Shown: positions 43,101 through 56,509, counted from the first letter of the stretch. The stretch: DNA of 64,000 bases from Blakeslea trispora (GCA_025331445.1 JAIWNE010000103.1:1-64000), one strand, 5' to 3'. Made by a program: numbers and translations. The notes: a model not told the origin generated them from the letters alone.

Positions 43101-46100
43101 GCTATAGGAATTGATGTTTCTGTTTTAGAGTGGGGGTCGGTGAAAAAATAGAAATAAAAAGGGAATAGAGGATGATCAATACAGAAAAAAAGGTTGGATA
43201 ATTATATACTTCTTTTGGTATTCAAGGAAAGCTGAGCAGAACCAATTTCTGCCTTGCGCCCCGTTTTGCTCTCTCTCTCTCTTTCTTTCGGTTCTTGTTT
43301 AACCGGTGTTTGGGCTGTTTAAATTGAGTGCATAGTCACAATCTGACTTTCTAAATGATGAAAACTCAGTGGTAAGCGATTCTTGTAATAGCGCGTGTTT
43401 TTGTACATCTAGTAAAAACATGTGTAACCTATTTTTTTTTAAAAAAAAAAAGCCTCTCTGTCCATTTGTGAGGAGTTGGCTAGAGACTTACAATTGATAG
43501 GAGATATTACCATTGAGTCAAACAATAGAAATCAAAAACTTTTTTTAATTAGATTTTTTCTTTGCTACTCGATGCGAATAAAATAAGAGAGAATAAGGGA
43601 AAATAAAAGAAGGTTATTTGAATCCACCTTTATCATGCTCAAAAGGCACACAGGTTGCAGAACAGACAGCCTTTATGTTCCCTTTATCTCGGCTTTTTTT
43701 GTGAAAGGAAAGGAAAGGAAAAAGAATAAACTCAAACTGCTTAGATGGCTCTATTTATACGTTGTTCTTCATTTGTTAACAAGACATCATTTGATCTGTA
43801 TTTCATGGCACTATGAAGCATCGAGTGCTGTGTACCTATATCTCTACAAAACTCAAACTACACGATAAGACGAGCTATTTTTTCTTTGTTACTTTTACTA
43901 AAGAAAAGGAAAAGTAGCTAGACAAACTGCTACATCATCTACATCCTCACAATAACTTTTATGTGATTAGTTATACATATGTAATTTGGAGGGTTTCAAA
44001 GCAGAGTATTTATTGTCATATCTAACATTGATACTATTTGGGCCCAATTGACTATGATCATTGCTTGCTTTTGAATACATGTACAGCCGTAAAGCAGAAG
44101 TATCCGTTTTGTGAAAAAACGGCACAATTAAACTGATAAGGTACAATAAAATACACCAACTAGTTTCATGTTGAAGCTAAAAAATGCTTACATTAAAGCA
44201 TTCAGAATAGTTTGTATATGTATTGTGAGTAATATAACTTATCAGTAAAATCATTTGGTACAGTCAATGAAATAAGGATAGAGAGTATAGAACAGATAGT
44301 CTTTCTGAGACCAAGACGGATACTATGTTCTATCATTCAAAGTGATGCAAGACTAGCCGTATGTCTATGTCCAAGAAATTATATACGCGCAATTCAAAGT
44401 CAAGCGCAATTGTATTACTTTGAACACATCATATGCCGCTTATTTGTCAGCCGAGTTGGCTCCAACAAAGATAAATTGACGCGGTTAAAGTATTGCTCTT
44501 CTTCCTTACTCTAAAGCTTAAATGTTATAGTGTCTAGTACTAGTTTTCCTTCAACCTTCATTATCACATTAACATAAATAACAATGAAAGCTTTTTCTTA
44601 CTCTTTGATTGATAATGCCGATAAATTCTTTTCTGCCTATGTCATTACTCATTAGATATCTTGTCATCAGAAACAGAATCCTTTAGTGCTCCAAGAGAAC
44701 AATCTTTATCTTTTTGGTCGTGTCAAACTTCACCTTAGCAAGTTTTTTTTCTTTTTAAAAAGGAGAGAGAGATGACAATCAAAGAAGAGAAACAGCTTCA
44801 TTACAATGAAAGAGGGATAGATCAATTTATAAAGTTGCCCACTGCAAAACTCTTAGATCACTAGAAGGAGATGCCATGTTGTCTTTCCTTTTCCACAATT
44901 AAAAACTGTGTATTTTATTTGGTTCAAAGAATTACTGTGTTGTTCAGTGTGCTTAAGTTGATTTAGTATCCCAAATGTCCTGGGCAGCAGGGTTTTCCAC
45001 TATGAATTTTAGACTCCCTCATAGAGTTTTTGATTTGGATTTTCTAGTTGAAGATATCACAGAAAAACAAACCAAACAATCTAATCTTTGTAGTCATTTT
45101 TATTAATTTATTTGGCTTTCGCAACAACTAAGTCGTCAGAAAGAAAGAAAGGTTATGTATCTATTCGATAGCCCTACATGTTTTGAACTGTCATCAGACA
45201 TTGTAGCAGTTTGACCTATTTAGCTTTTTGTTCAATACCTTGCCACTGGTAGAAAGTGTTCAATTTAAAATCTCAGAAAATAGAATAAACCTGGTCTATG
45301 TTACGCTTGAAAAGCTTGACAATTTAAGTTTCAAGCGATAAATTGAAGTTAAGCATTCAACTAACTGTAAGCTAGAACAATAATGAATAATAAATCCTAA
45401 AATGGTAATTAAAATGTCTGGTTTGACTTGCCAGCTTATAAATGGAGAAGAATTTCACTTGATTCTTTTAAGGATGTATTGGCCGTACAAGGAACGAGAA
45501 TCAATCTAGTCTGGATTTTATCTGGCTGCTAGCAACATAATAGCATCATATGTGTTCATATATTAACTTCTTTTTTTTTTTTTGGTAAAGCAAGGCATAT
45601 TGTTTGTTCTTCCCATACATAGTGTCTTCGAAAGTCAATGTTCTACCGAAGCTACTCCAGTTTATATAAACAACCAAACTGCTTTTGGATAAGCCAATGC
45701 GTTCAATGCTTTATCTTATAATACCAACATCAGTTCAGATTTAATACATTTATGGTTACACAGTTGTTCTTATTTTGGATCCTATCGAATAAGAGACATA
45801 TTCGATTCAAAGATTTAAGACAGATTTTCTTTTGCAAAGTAAGGCTTTCAAGAAGGTTTAAGCAGTTATCTTTTCCAATTTGATCAAATGGCCGATTCAA
45901 GTTGTTACAAACTAATGTTGTACATGTAAGCATGGCAAAATGTATATGGAGAGTCACATGTTATACGTAGTTGCTTCGAGCACTTTATCTATTTTAGAGT
46001 TGCTTCTACCTCTACCAAAGACTTTAGTTTCTCTTAACAGCGCTACCACTTGGTATTGGTAGTACTGAATGACTCAAAGAACATTTTAGATTAATTTCGT

Positions 46101-46669
46101 TCATATTACCATAAGGTAGGAGAGCTGTGATTAAATCAGCAATATTAAACTATAGGAAGTCTCAGTTACTGCTTAGTTCAATTCTCACGTCAAAATATAG
46201 TCTATAATGATCTTCCAATTGTATAGTTATGATAGTATGGGAAGAAAATAAATCAAGCTAGCTTATTCCATGGAAACGTCACATAAAGAAAAAAAATCTT
46301 TTTTTTTTCTACTCTTATCGCGATTAAATTTCAACTGTATGAGTTAGCTTCCAAAGATGGTAATAAACAGAGATTAGCGTCAAGTTGGGTTATTTTTGTT
46401 TTGTTTTGTAGTCAAGCAAATCATGTCATAACTGATCAACTACTTGATCTCGAAAGCAGGCAATACAAATGAGAATAGAAAGCCGGCACTAATGCATAAT
46501 GCAGTGTATATATTTATCAAAATGCGCTTCAATTTATTTTTAGCTTCATTCGTAAAAAGAAGCCGAATTAGTTTATTAGATTTGCGAATGATACAGAATT
46601 AGAGTATTGTGTTACTTGATTTATCTTTTTATGGGAATCTGCTTTAATGTTTGTGCCGAAACATCTCAA
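43101..46669. other. 3.6-kb gene-poor AT-rich region
   Basis: Beyond the P450 promoter (first few hundred bases, with CT repeats near 43269-43288) no frame longer than about 80 codons is convincing. The frame at 43635-43868 is Lys/Leu/Tyr-rich and lacks any family feature. Short imperfect hairpins occur (for example CTACC...GGTAG near 46044-46060). No tRNA or rRNA was recognised. Probably diverged intergenic or old transposon DNA. Confidence 0.3.
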
Positions 46670-48638
46670 CTATGTATTCCTTCTGTCAGGAGACTGCCAG
46701 AGCCATTCTTTGGTGACTTGTTCAGATTGTTGGTTGCTATGAAACTCATGACTCATCTGAGAAGTCATGGGTACTTGTTGAAAGTCCATGTTTGTGCCTG
46801 GATGATAGACTTCATTGGTCTCAAAATGGGCACCATGTGGGCTATAAGGGCTAGTAGGACTCAAAGGACCACCAGGACTATGTGCAGCAGTAGGGCTCAT
46901 GGGGCCAGACATGGCAAGAGGAGAACGAGGAGTATTAATAGGCTCCATTGCGATACTGTATTGTGATTGCTTAATAGCAGAATTGTTTACCATCGAGAAC
47001 ATAACAGGCTGGCTGTTGTAAGGATCTTCAATAGCAACATTAGCAGAAGGTTTGTATTCTGCAGGAGAATAAGGTCTTCCTGAACCAGCAGAAGACGTGA
47101 GAGGGAAAGTGTCGCTTGTTTGGTATGGATAGTCTACTGTGACTGGGGTCATGGCTCGCATGAAACCTCCATTATTACCAACAATAGTAGAACCAGAGAC
47201 CATAGGTTTGCCATCAGATGACATAGCTTGAGTAATGTCTTTGGCATCCTCTTCAATATTATAGACAGTAATACTCTTGCTTCTGCTTTCATTTACTTGT
47301 TGAACACGAGGATTGTTAGAGTAAGGAAGACTTGAGTCATCAGATTGAGGGCTGTCTGCTTTAAGAGCTCTAGTATGGGGATGGAAGATAAGAATCTAAG
47401 CAACGAACTGTCAGTTTTTTTTTTCTTTTTTTTTTTAATAAATGAAACATTAAAATTTACCAAACAGAGCCATAAGAAAATTACACAAACATTAAGGTTA
47501 GCCATAAGACAATCTATGGCAAACTTGTTTTTGTTGATAACCATAGATGTCAAACCATCCACACAGAGAATGATGACAGATGTAGCATAAGAGAACAAAC
47601 AGATAGAGCTTCCAATATTCATATCTTTATAGTAGCGAAGTCGTTCAACAGCTTTGTTGTTACTTTTGTTCTTCTTTGTCAATGAGATGATGCGTTGAAA
47701 ACGAATGTGAGTTCGGATACCTAAAAGAGAAGCAATCATGGCTAACAAAAGTAAAAAAAAAATTTAATATCCGTACACTGGGAATTGAAAATAAAGTTAC
47801 GGACCTTCAATGCCATATGCAAGCTGGGGAATTGCTTCTCTTCTATTAAGATCATCTCTGTAATTCCATTGGAGAATGGGATACATTGACATACTCACAA
47901 TTGCCCTAAATAAGAATAGTTTAGTGACCTTTTCCGAATCCAATAATCTAGTCTCTTTACCAAGCAATATAGAATCTAAATTCAAAAGAACTCATAAAGT
48001 TCTTTTTGGCAAATGCATTTGCAAGATAATTCCAAAATGATTGTAACAAGAAAAAGACACCAACTTCAAGAGAAAATGTGACACATTCAACATAGTCAAT
48101 TGTCTAGACTCAGTTTGTTAGTTTTCACTTTTTTTCTTTTGTTTTATATTAAAAAAAGAACTTACTCTGAGTAATCTTTGATTTTCAGGTTGCAACATAA
48201 TGAAAGGCTTGGTCAATATTTGACCATGATAATCAATAAAGCCTTCTTGATACTTGACATAGGTTGATGTTAGATCTACAAAGAAACTGATAAGCAACTA
48301 TTAAAGATCAAATGTATTTATGACACTCACCCCATAGAAACTGTAGCACCAATATTGCTATCATCATTAGCGTAACAATTGACTTCAATTCACCCGAGAG
48401 GATTGATCTCAATCTCAAGCAACTGAATTTATCACATTTGTATACACTAAAGATAAAGAAGCCATACATATAGATCCAAATGGCACATCGCTCTAAACAA
48501 AATAAGTCAAATAGAATTTAGAGTAAAAGAAATCTGCTTATTACCTAGATAAGAGAAATCACTATTAAAAAAAAACTATTAGTTGAATACTTGATGTCGA
48601 TTACGGTTCCTATGAATAGTTTACCTTAGGTGAGTCAT
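46670..48638 (-). CDS. Seven-transmembrane receptor-like protein with long cytosolic tail
   Basis: Eight exons (minus): 48625-48638, 48545-48561, 48331-48492, 48166-48275, 47961-48103, 47805-47905, 47461-47741, 46670-47395; 517 residues. Seven hydrophobic segments can be read: 'CAIWIYMYGFFIFSVY', 'IVTLMMIAILVLQFLW', 'LEVGVFFLLQSFWNYLA', 'FRFYIAWAIVSMSMYPIL', 'LAYGIEAMIASLLGI', 'ICLFSYATSVIILCVDGL' and 'VCVIFLWLCLILIF'. A hydrophilic C-terminal tail of about 230 residues, rich in Ser/Pro, follows ('SPGGPLSPTSPYSPHG'), with many possible phosphorylation sites. The topology fits a fungal GPCR-like protein, but I see no class motif, so ligand and coupling are unknown. Exon 2 is 17 nt, and intron 6 uses a poor GTCCGT donor. 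Confidence 0.7.
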
Positions 48639-48945
48639 TTGAAATAAATAAATAAATAAAAAGAAAAAAGTAAAGAAAATCAACAGATTTTGCAATGTGT
48701 CTTTTTATTGTACAATGGTGGTACAAATGGATACATATACAGTGTATAAATTTTACACCGGATTTCTGTATCACCTAGAGCAAGACTCACATTGACACGG
48801 GCACTATTACTAAATCGAGTGATTTTTATTCGGAGCCATAATGTATATATAATTTTTTAACTCTCACTCTTTTTTTACTTTTTTCTTTTTTTTTTTTTTT
48901 TTTTTTGTTTCTTACTTTTTTTTTTTTACATCTACTAAATTGAAA

Positions 48946-49611
48946 ATGAAACTCAGCTTGCTTCTTTCATCATTCTCTGCCTTAGTCTGCACTGCTTCAG
49001 CATCTTCATTGATTATTAGCGACAACTTTGTAGGCGGACATGGCCTTGCTAAGCGAGACAAAAGAATCCCTTATTCCAACTTGCCTTCAACCACATGTAA
49101 TGTTCCCTCTACCTGTAGCAGCATTGGTGGAAATGTTAGCTGTCGTTGCAGCGATGTCATGACAACCTGTATCAACACCCAAGGACAATACTGTTGGGGT
49201 TCTTCAACTCTGACATCAACTTCATGCCCTGCTGTCCCCGACTCATGTAAATCTACTTTGGCAAGCACTGCTTCTTGTCTCTGTAACAGTACCAATGTTC
49301 TCTGTGTCGACAACTCCAACACTTATTGTTATGGTGCCATTAGTGGAGGTGCCGTCTCTCTTGCTCCCATCCCTTATGCTCAATCATCAGGACAATCTTA
49401 TGTCTTTGCTAGCTCTACTGCTACTGCTTCTAGTGTTGCTCCTGCTGCTACTTCTGCTGGTTCACCTAACACTATGTCTGTCGAAAATGTTCCTTCAGGT
49501 TCACCCTCAGCCGCATCTTCTCCTAGTCCTTCGTCAGGATCGAGTCAATTGACTGGTTCTTCATCTTTAGCATTTGGTCTTGCTATGGTAGCTTATATGG
49601 CTCTTTACTAG
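48946..49611 (+). CDS. GPI-anchored cysteine-rich cell-surface protein
   Basis: Intronless, 221 residues. Signal peptide 'MKLSLLLSSFSALVCTASAS', a Kex2-like 'LAKRDKR' site near residue 40, then two tandem cysteine modules ('CNVPSTCSSIGGNVSCRCSD', with TTC...YCWG, and 'SCPAVPDSCKSTLASTASCL', with LC...YCYGA) of six cysteines each. A Ser/Ala/Pro-rich stalk of about 70 residues follows, then a C-terminal hydrophobic end 'SSLAFGLAMVAYMALY' preceded by small residues, typical of a GPI signal. It is likely exported to the plasma membrane or cell wall. The two modules look like an internal duplication. The ATG at 48946 is preceded by a long T-rich leader. No enzymatic domain; function unknown. Confidence 0.85.
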   Translation: MKLSLLLSSFSALVCTASASSLIISDNFVGGHGLAKRDKRIPYSNLPSTTCNVPSTCSSIGGNVSCRCSDVMTTCINTQGQYCWGSSTLTSTSCPAVPDSCKSTLASTASCLCNSTNVLCVDNSNTYCYGAISGGAVSLAPIPYAQSSGQSYVFASSTATASSVAPAATSAGSPNTMSVENVPSGSPSAASSPSPSSGSSQLTGSSSLAFGLAMVAYMALY

Positions 49612-52600
49612 GAACAAAGAATTGTACGACTCCTATTTTTTTTTCTTCCCTTTTTTTTTTAATGTTTAGTTTATTTATATCAGTACATAGACACCGTTCG
49701 ACAAATAAACAACGCAAGTTTAACCATCACATAACATAGAAAATTGACTATTTCTAATATGTTACAAGAACATATTATTTAATTATCTGTAATTACTTTT
49801 TTATCAGCCGTCAATTCAGGATCCTATTTAGCGCACTTCTTGTTTATTCTTCTTGAATAGGCCCTTTTTTTCTTTCTTTTCTCCTTAATTTTCAAGAAAG
49901 TGACAAGTATGACTGAATCATCAGTTTCGCCTCTCTTGTATTTTACTCTGCTTCCAACAAGCGGACCTATATAGAGCTAAAATTACATTTTCTTGGCAAA
50001 TTATACAACTATTCCAGTTTACTTTGTGCTGACCATACAAATAATGAACTCCCCTTCTTCTTCTACTGTTTGTTATTCAATTTCATGCAGAATCTTTTTT
50101 ACACAAAATACATTTGCCATTTAATTGACATTCAGCTCTTCAGTAACAAAACATGTCTGTTACTCATCTTGTAAGACAAGATGTACTCTTGTGTTTTGTA
50201 GTTAAAGAACATTCAATTCCTGACTGCTATTTTTAGCAGTTCCCCCTATTCCCTTGTCCAATTGATTGTATCTTGAAGGGGATTTTTTTTAGTTTCTGAA
50301 TTCTTTCTCTGATTCTACAGATTTCGAATCTGTGTTTGGTGTGTAACATGAATCAGACGCCTGAGATTTCAACACATCATGGCACTTTATTTATCTTTTG
50401 TGTACTTCCTTTGGATTGAGTGCAGGTCAGGCCTGGCAACTGATTTCTTTCTTGTCATGGAACGCATATGATTTTAGATAAAAATTAACCACATAAGATG
50501 GTGCGGAGGTTTAACTACTCTCTCTCTCTCTCTCTTTTCTGGCCTCAATCTTGTATAAAAATAGTAACCAAGTTTAAAGGTGTTACAAGACAAAGCATTC
50601 AAAGAAAGCACAAGACATATAGAGAAACTCAGTGCAAGCTCATTTATGTGTGTGTTTATAAGAACTCTACATTGATTTATCTTAAAATGTCAGCGTTTTT
50701 GTATTTCACGAAAACGTTGTACGTTTAGTTTGATAGTTTTTTTTTTATCAAACCAGCCATGTATCTACCAGTCTGTAAGCAGAAGTGAGCTGGCCAAATC
50801 CTGAAAACAGCTTGTTCCTATAAGAAAAAACAAGAAGAGAGGAACATTCCTTAAGCATGACAATAACAACTTTGATGGAAGAGAGAAAACTACTCGAGTT
50901 GATTGCATTGTGTTTAAGATTACAATTGCTCTAAAGCTATCAAACCCAAATAAATCATAAGGCTAAAAAGAAAGAAAGGAATTACATGCAAAGCATCCTT
51001 TTTGTCTGCAAAATTCCTGATCAGACAATTTCTTGAAATTAACAAGACTTTGAAAACTTAGTTGATAAATTGCTGGAATATACCTTTGACTTCAAAAAAG
51101 TTGGGGGTCTACAGGTTCGTTTCAATAATCGAGTTTGCTTGATATATTTGTTTCTGTACCTATTTCATAAAGCACGACATATTGAGCTATACTATATGCC
51201 AACAAGACAAACTAGGACTATATTTAACTGCTAATGACAGCTATTTCTGTAAAGGTTGTTTGCTTAGTGATTAGAGCTGGCATTTTTCAATACATGTATG
51301 CTAGAGCAATATGCGGTTTTATTAAAAGTTTATAGCAATGCCCTCAGCTATACTCATATCATATCTGAACCAGATAGGGATTTATCTCTTTGAGTAGAGT
51401 TAGAGATAAAAAAGATTTCTTGTTGCAGTCTCAGATAGCCTAAACGCTTTGATGATATCATGCAAGACACTATCATTAATGATATACTAACCAAACGTAC
51501 TTATTTGTAATCCTACTTGAGCTCTATTACTGCTCATGTTGAAAATTTCTATTAAGAAAGCTGTTTGTGACGCTTCTTCTGCTTGTACATGCAAAAATAA
51601 ACAAGATATCTTTATTCAAGTAGAGATTAAAACAAGGTTCACTTGCATAATCAATAAATGAACTTTGCTATTTTTCCCATGAAAATTAAATACGACTACT
51701 ATAGATTTTGAATCTTAACTTTTGGTTCAATTAGATGAAATGAATGATATCATGGGCTTTAATTACAGTTGTCGGTCTTGTTGAATTCTTGTTAATGCAA
51801 CTGGTTTTAATTGAAGAACGTATTCTAAGCACATATGTTCTACAATTATACTTCCAATGTTAACAGCGGCATTGATATCGCTGCTCCAAGACTGTATGGA
51901 AAGATTAGAATCATAACAAGCTAGAGAGAAAGAGACAAGATTGATTTATTAAACCAGCATTATGCGCTGAACACTGTGTACGCAGCTTCAACAGATAGAC
52001 TGAACAGTTACCTGTTGTATAGAATTTAATTTAGAAACCGAAATTCTATCTAAAGTAGGCAACTGCTTACCTGACAATCTCCTTTGGAAGTATTGAATTG
52101 TCCTATACGAGATTGTTATAGAGCAGTTCTGATTTCATGACTATCTTATGTATCCAATATCTCTTTAGTCTCTAGAAGGGATGCTCACCCAATGCAATAC
52201 GAATCTCCTAATTAATCATCACTGAACTACTATCCATGTAGCAATTAGGTATATGTTGTAAACCATTGCTCTCTCTCTTCGAAGTTTTGATAAAGCTGCC
52301 AAACAGTATCAAAATACTTGCTAGTCTTTATTATCTCTATTCTAGATAGGTACATATGTCACGTAACAGAGATATGGTTCTCCTCATTATGACACTTCAA
52401 GTAGAGCGAGGTTCAAGCATATTACCTCCAACACCTTAGGAATGGTGCTTCTATTTTCGAAGGTCACAGACGCTTATATGAGTGCGAAAAAGATCAAGTT
52501 TTTGATTACAATGGTAGCAGATAACGAAAGTACGAAATTTCATCAATTAATGTAGCAATGGACTTTTCAGTGATAGCCTGTTAGACTTGCTTTGCATGAA

Positions 52601-53239
52601 TAGAAGGGTTATTTCAATCACTAAAGCAAAAACTAGCATTACCACAAGTAAATATTGTTCTTCTAATATTTTCAACTTGCCTTAATTAATCTTGAAGCTG
52701 AGTCCTGCATTTTCTCTTCTAGTACTTCTTGATGACATTAACAAGACATTCTTGTCTGAGACTGAATATACATTTCTTTTTGTTCATGCAAGTTTATTGG
52801 AAAGTTAAAAGAGATGTAATCTTTAGGATATTTATACAATGACTTCTCACATAATGGAAATATTCTTACTCGTTCAAGTCAATGGCATATATTAAAGAAA
52901 AGTAATAGGTTTTAAATGTATCTTTATCAAACTTCTGTGTTAATTGTCAGGGTTGTTTTGTAAATAATAATCCTTCTGTTATGTCCTACAGTTTGCTTTT
53001 TTTTTTGTATCTTCATAAAAGATCTTACCGTCTGCCTCACGCTCGATCGACTGCTTTAATCACAACTTTTCCCGAGTCAAATACTATATGTTCACTTTGT
53101 TTTTAAGTCTCTAACATGGGGAGAAACAAGCACATCCCAATAAATGCAGTCACTATTTTGCAAGTGCATTATTAAGGCTCTATCGATCCTATTTTTATTT
53201 TTATTTTTTGTTTGTTTTTTATTGTTTCAAAAAAAAAAA
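49612..53239. other. 3.6-kb gene-poor AT-rich region
   Basis: Apart from the 3' UTR of the GPI protein and the ATM1 promoter, no credible gene. The frame at 50498-50728 is of low quality. A minus-strand scrap at 51763-51923 has a nuclease-like motif (separate entry). CT repeats occur at 50517-50535. No RNA gene was recognised. Confidence 0.3.
51763..51923 (-). pseudogene. Possible TnpB/Fanzor-type nuclease C-terminal fossil
   Basis: After an acceptor-like TCTCTCTAG the minus strand stays open for about 50 codons: 'ACYDSNLSIQSWSSDINAAV', then 'NIGSIIVEHM', and a stop at 51763-51765. W-x-x-D-[IV]-N-A-A-x-N-I is the RuvC-III spelling at the end of TnpB and eukaryotic Fanzor proteins, which usually read W-x-R-D-x-N-A-A-x-N-I. 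Here the Arg is Ser. Upstream zinc-finger cysteines could not be read in any frame, so at best this is a decayed end. Confidence 0.3.
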
Positions 53240-55590
53240 ATGCTGCCTCGGCTCTCGACACATTGTTTGAGGGCGACAGCATTGAGGCAGGTCTGGAAGG
53301 CTCCTCCTGCAAGCAAAGTATTTGCTTTGCCGAATAATACAATCTTTAGAAATCTTACCTCAGCTCACAAAAGGCCTGCAAACTTTTGGAGCTTAACACA
53401 AAAAAGAATATTTACCTCTTCTACACCCAAATTATCGGCAGCTAAGAAAACGATAGATAAAAGTACTACGCCTATTGCAGAAAGCGCTTCCAACAAAGCT
53501 AGAAATGCAACAGACTGGGCTATCATTAAGCAACTGATGAAATATATATGGCCGAAAAATGATGCTGGCGTAAAAGCTCGTGTAGTAATAGCGTTATCTT
53601 TGTTAGTAGGAGGCAAGGTATATCAAGTTGTACAATTATAAGTCGTTTTGTTTCGAGACTAAATGATTATAGCTTTTGAATGTCCAAGTGCCATTCTTCT
53701 TTAAAAATGTGATTGATTCTTTAAATGTAACGATGCCCGAAGACGGTACACTTTGGACTGTTTGCGGCGCTGCTATTATTGGTTGTAAGTACAAGAACAT
53801 TTGAAGTAAAAAAAAAAAAACGTGTTCCTTCTTGGCCTATTGACAATACTAGATGGTCTTGCTCGTTTGGGTGCTAGTGCTTTTCAGGAACTTCGTAATG
53901 CTGTTTTTGCTGCTGTAGCTCAAAAAGCAATTAGGCGTGTTGCTCTTAATGTGTTCTCGCATCTTCATAAACTTGATCTTGGTTTTCATTTGACTCGCCA
54001 AACAGGAGGATTGAATCGTGCAATTGATCGTGGTACAAAGTATGTATATCAATGAGTACAACGATAAGGTTATCTCAAACCTTATTGTAAATAGAGGCAT
54101 CAGTTTTATGGTAAGCTCTATTGTCTTTCATGTGCTGCCAACTGCTCTAGAAATCAGTATGGTGTGTGGTATTTTGGTAAGTTTGAATTCATCAAGTATT
54201 ATTTCGGATACATAAATTGAGCATCTATTTGCCTAGGCTTATAAATTCGGTACACCTTATGCACTTGTAACGCTCGGTACTATTGTTGCTTACACAGGTT
54301 ATACGGTAACAACTACTGCTTGGCGAACGAAATTTAGAAAGCAAGCAAATGCCGCTGACAATGTGGCAGCATCGAAGGCTGTAGATTCGTTGATTAATTT
54401 TGAAGCCGTCAAGGTAGTCAATGCAAATCGACCGCAAAAAAAAAAAGAGACAGTACTGATCACCCTTTTGATAGTTTTTTAATAATGAAAAGTTTGAAGC
54501 TGAACAGTACGATAAGCCTCTGCAACAGTATGAGAAAGCCTCACTGAAGGTAGCATCTAGTTTGGCCATGTTAAACGCTGGTCAAAATGCTATTTTCAGT
54601 ACCTCTTTGACTGTTATGATGTTGCTTTCCGCTGACGGCGTCCTTAAAGGTACCATGACAGTAGGCGATGTTGTCATGGTAAATCAGCTTGTTTTTCAAT
54701 TGTCAATGCCCCTTAACTTTTTAGGCTCTGTTTACAGAGAGCTTCGACAATCCTTAATAGATATGGACACCTTATTCAATCTCGAAAACCGTGCTCCTCT
54801 TGTTCAAGATGCCCCCGATGCAAAAGAATTTGTTTTTAAAGGAGGCGAGATTCGATTTGAAAATGTAAAGTTTGGTTACCACCCTGACAGGCTCATTCTG
54901 GATAACATCTCATTTACAGTACCTGCTGGCTCTAAAGCTGCTTTTGTGGGCCCAAGTGGCTGTGGTAAATCAACCATTCTCCGATTGCTTTTCCGTTTCT
55001 ATGAGCCGCAATCAGGCAACATTTACGTGGATGGACAAAACATAAAGGACGTCACTATGGATAGTTTGCGCAAAGCAATTGGTGTTGTCCCCCAAGACAC
55101 AACATTATTTAACAACTCTATCTACTACAACATTAATTATGGTCGTACTGATGCATCCAAAGAAGAAGTCTATGCAGCAGCTAAACGAGCCCGTGTTCAT
55201 GATGTGATCATGTCTCTACCCGAAAAGTATGACTCGACAGTTGGCGAACGTGGCATGATGTTGTCAGGCGGTGAAAAACAAAGAATTTCGCTTGCTAGAA
55301 CAATTCTTAAAAAACCCCGTATTTTGTTTTTGGACGAGGCTACATCAGCTCTAGATACGCATACTGAGCAATCTTTATTGGCCAATTTCAGAAGCATTAT
55401 ACGCGAAACTGGTATGACCAGTCTTCATATTGCTCACCGTCTAAGAACAATTGCTGACGCAGATAAAATCTTTGTGTTAAAAGACGGCAAGGTAGCTGAA
55501 TCAGGCAAACATAATGAGCTGTTATTTATAGAGAATAGTGTTTACAAAAATATGTGGAATAAGCAAGAGACTATTATGTATCATAATTGA
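53240..55590 (+). CDS. ATM1: Mitochondrial ABC transporter Atm1 (Fe-S export)
   Basis: Exons 53240-53617, 53673-53784, 53853-54039, 54095-54176, 54237-54413, 54475-55590; 683 residues. A half-size ABC exporter of the mitochondrial inner membrane that exports a glutathione-linked sulfur/iron-sulfur compound for cytosolic Fe-S assembly. The N-terminus is a basic Ser/Arg-rich presequence. The membrane domain has '[19 protein letters not shown]', '[18 protein letters not shown]' and '[20 protein letters not shown]' (Atm1 glutathione-site region), and the NBD has Walker A 'GPSGCGKST', signature 'LSGGEKQR', Walker B '[12 protein letters not shown]' and H-loop 'IAHRL'. The start at 53240 gives a normal presequence; an in-frame ATG at 53144 would add an atypical hydrophobic stretch. 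Confidence 0.96.
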
Positions 55591-56509
55591 TTATACTATA
55601 ATAAACTTTATTAAAGCAAAACTGATCTAAATGTGCCTCTTGTCTTCTTGTTTGTTTACAAAAGAAGATGATAAAAAAAAACGTATTTTGCACAAACATA
55701 CTCTTTGATGTTATGCACCATTTCCAGAAAAGAAAAATTACAGCCATACTGAAAGCGGTGTATGACCCCCCAAATTTTATTGACTTTCAGGTTCTGAAGT
55801 TTCTTGCTTGCATGTCATGAGCCAGTACTTCTTTTTTATTTTGTTTTCCTTGATGCAATTTTCGATATTATACTGTTGTTCAAACATCCAAAAAAAAGAG
55901 AAGAGTCGAAGTTAGTTCTCTATGAATTGTAGTCGTCTGTTTATGATTCAAAGAAAATGTTTACTATTATTATATATTTTGAGAAAAAAAAAAAGGTTTA
56001 GAGAAATTCAAACATATTTGTAGTTTTGAAGATCATAGCTAATTACTGTGACAATTGGCTATTTGAGAAGGCTTTTGATGTTTCGCTTCTTTTTAAGTTT
56101 TTCATAACTTTAGCATGGACTGCGTTAACTATGGGTCAAATAGGCTCAATTAATCTTTTCATGCTTAGTGTAACACAATTGTAATATTTGAAGTTCAGTC
56201 AGCACCAAATAAGGAAATACAGTTAAAGATATAGATATAATAGAATATGAGAAATAAGATAATGTTCTTTATTGCTTTGACTATGAGTATTTATAAGTTT
56301 TCGTATTAATAATATGTGGTGATAATAATTCGGATGGATTCGTTGTTAACAGTAAAATTTCATCAGGTTGTTTTTTGCTTGTCTTGTATTACAACAATGA
56401 TTATCGTTTGCATGTTGTAGCAATTAAAGGCAAAGGCTTGTTACCTATTCTGAGCAGTACATCATTGTTGCGAAATGAAATAGGAAGGAATATATTGACA
56501 TCATTAGCA
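55591..56509. other. AT-rich spacer downstream of ATM1
   Basis: About 900 bp, 3' UTR of ATM1 then unannotatable sequence; no frame or RNA recognised. Confidence 0.3.

Noticed and set aside
43635..43868. 77-codon frame in the 43-46 kb desert
   Set aside because: Composition follows the AT-rich background; no domain, signal or splice context.
53144..53239. N-terminal extension of ATM1 from an upstream in-frame ATG
   Set aside because: It would place a Leu/Phe-rich stretch before a normal mitochondrial presequence; T/A-rich composition fits a leader.
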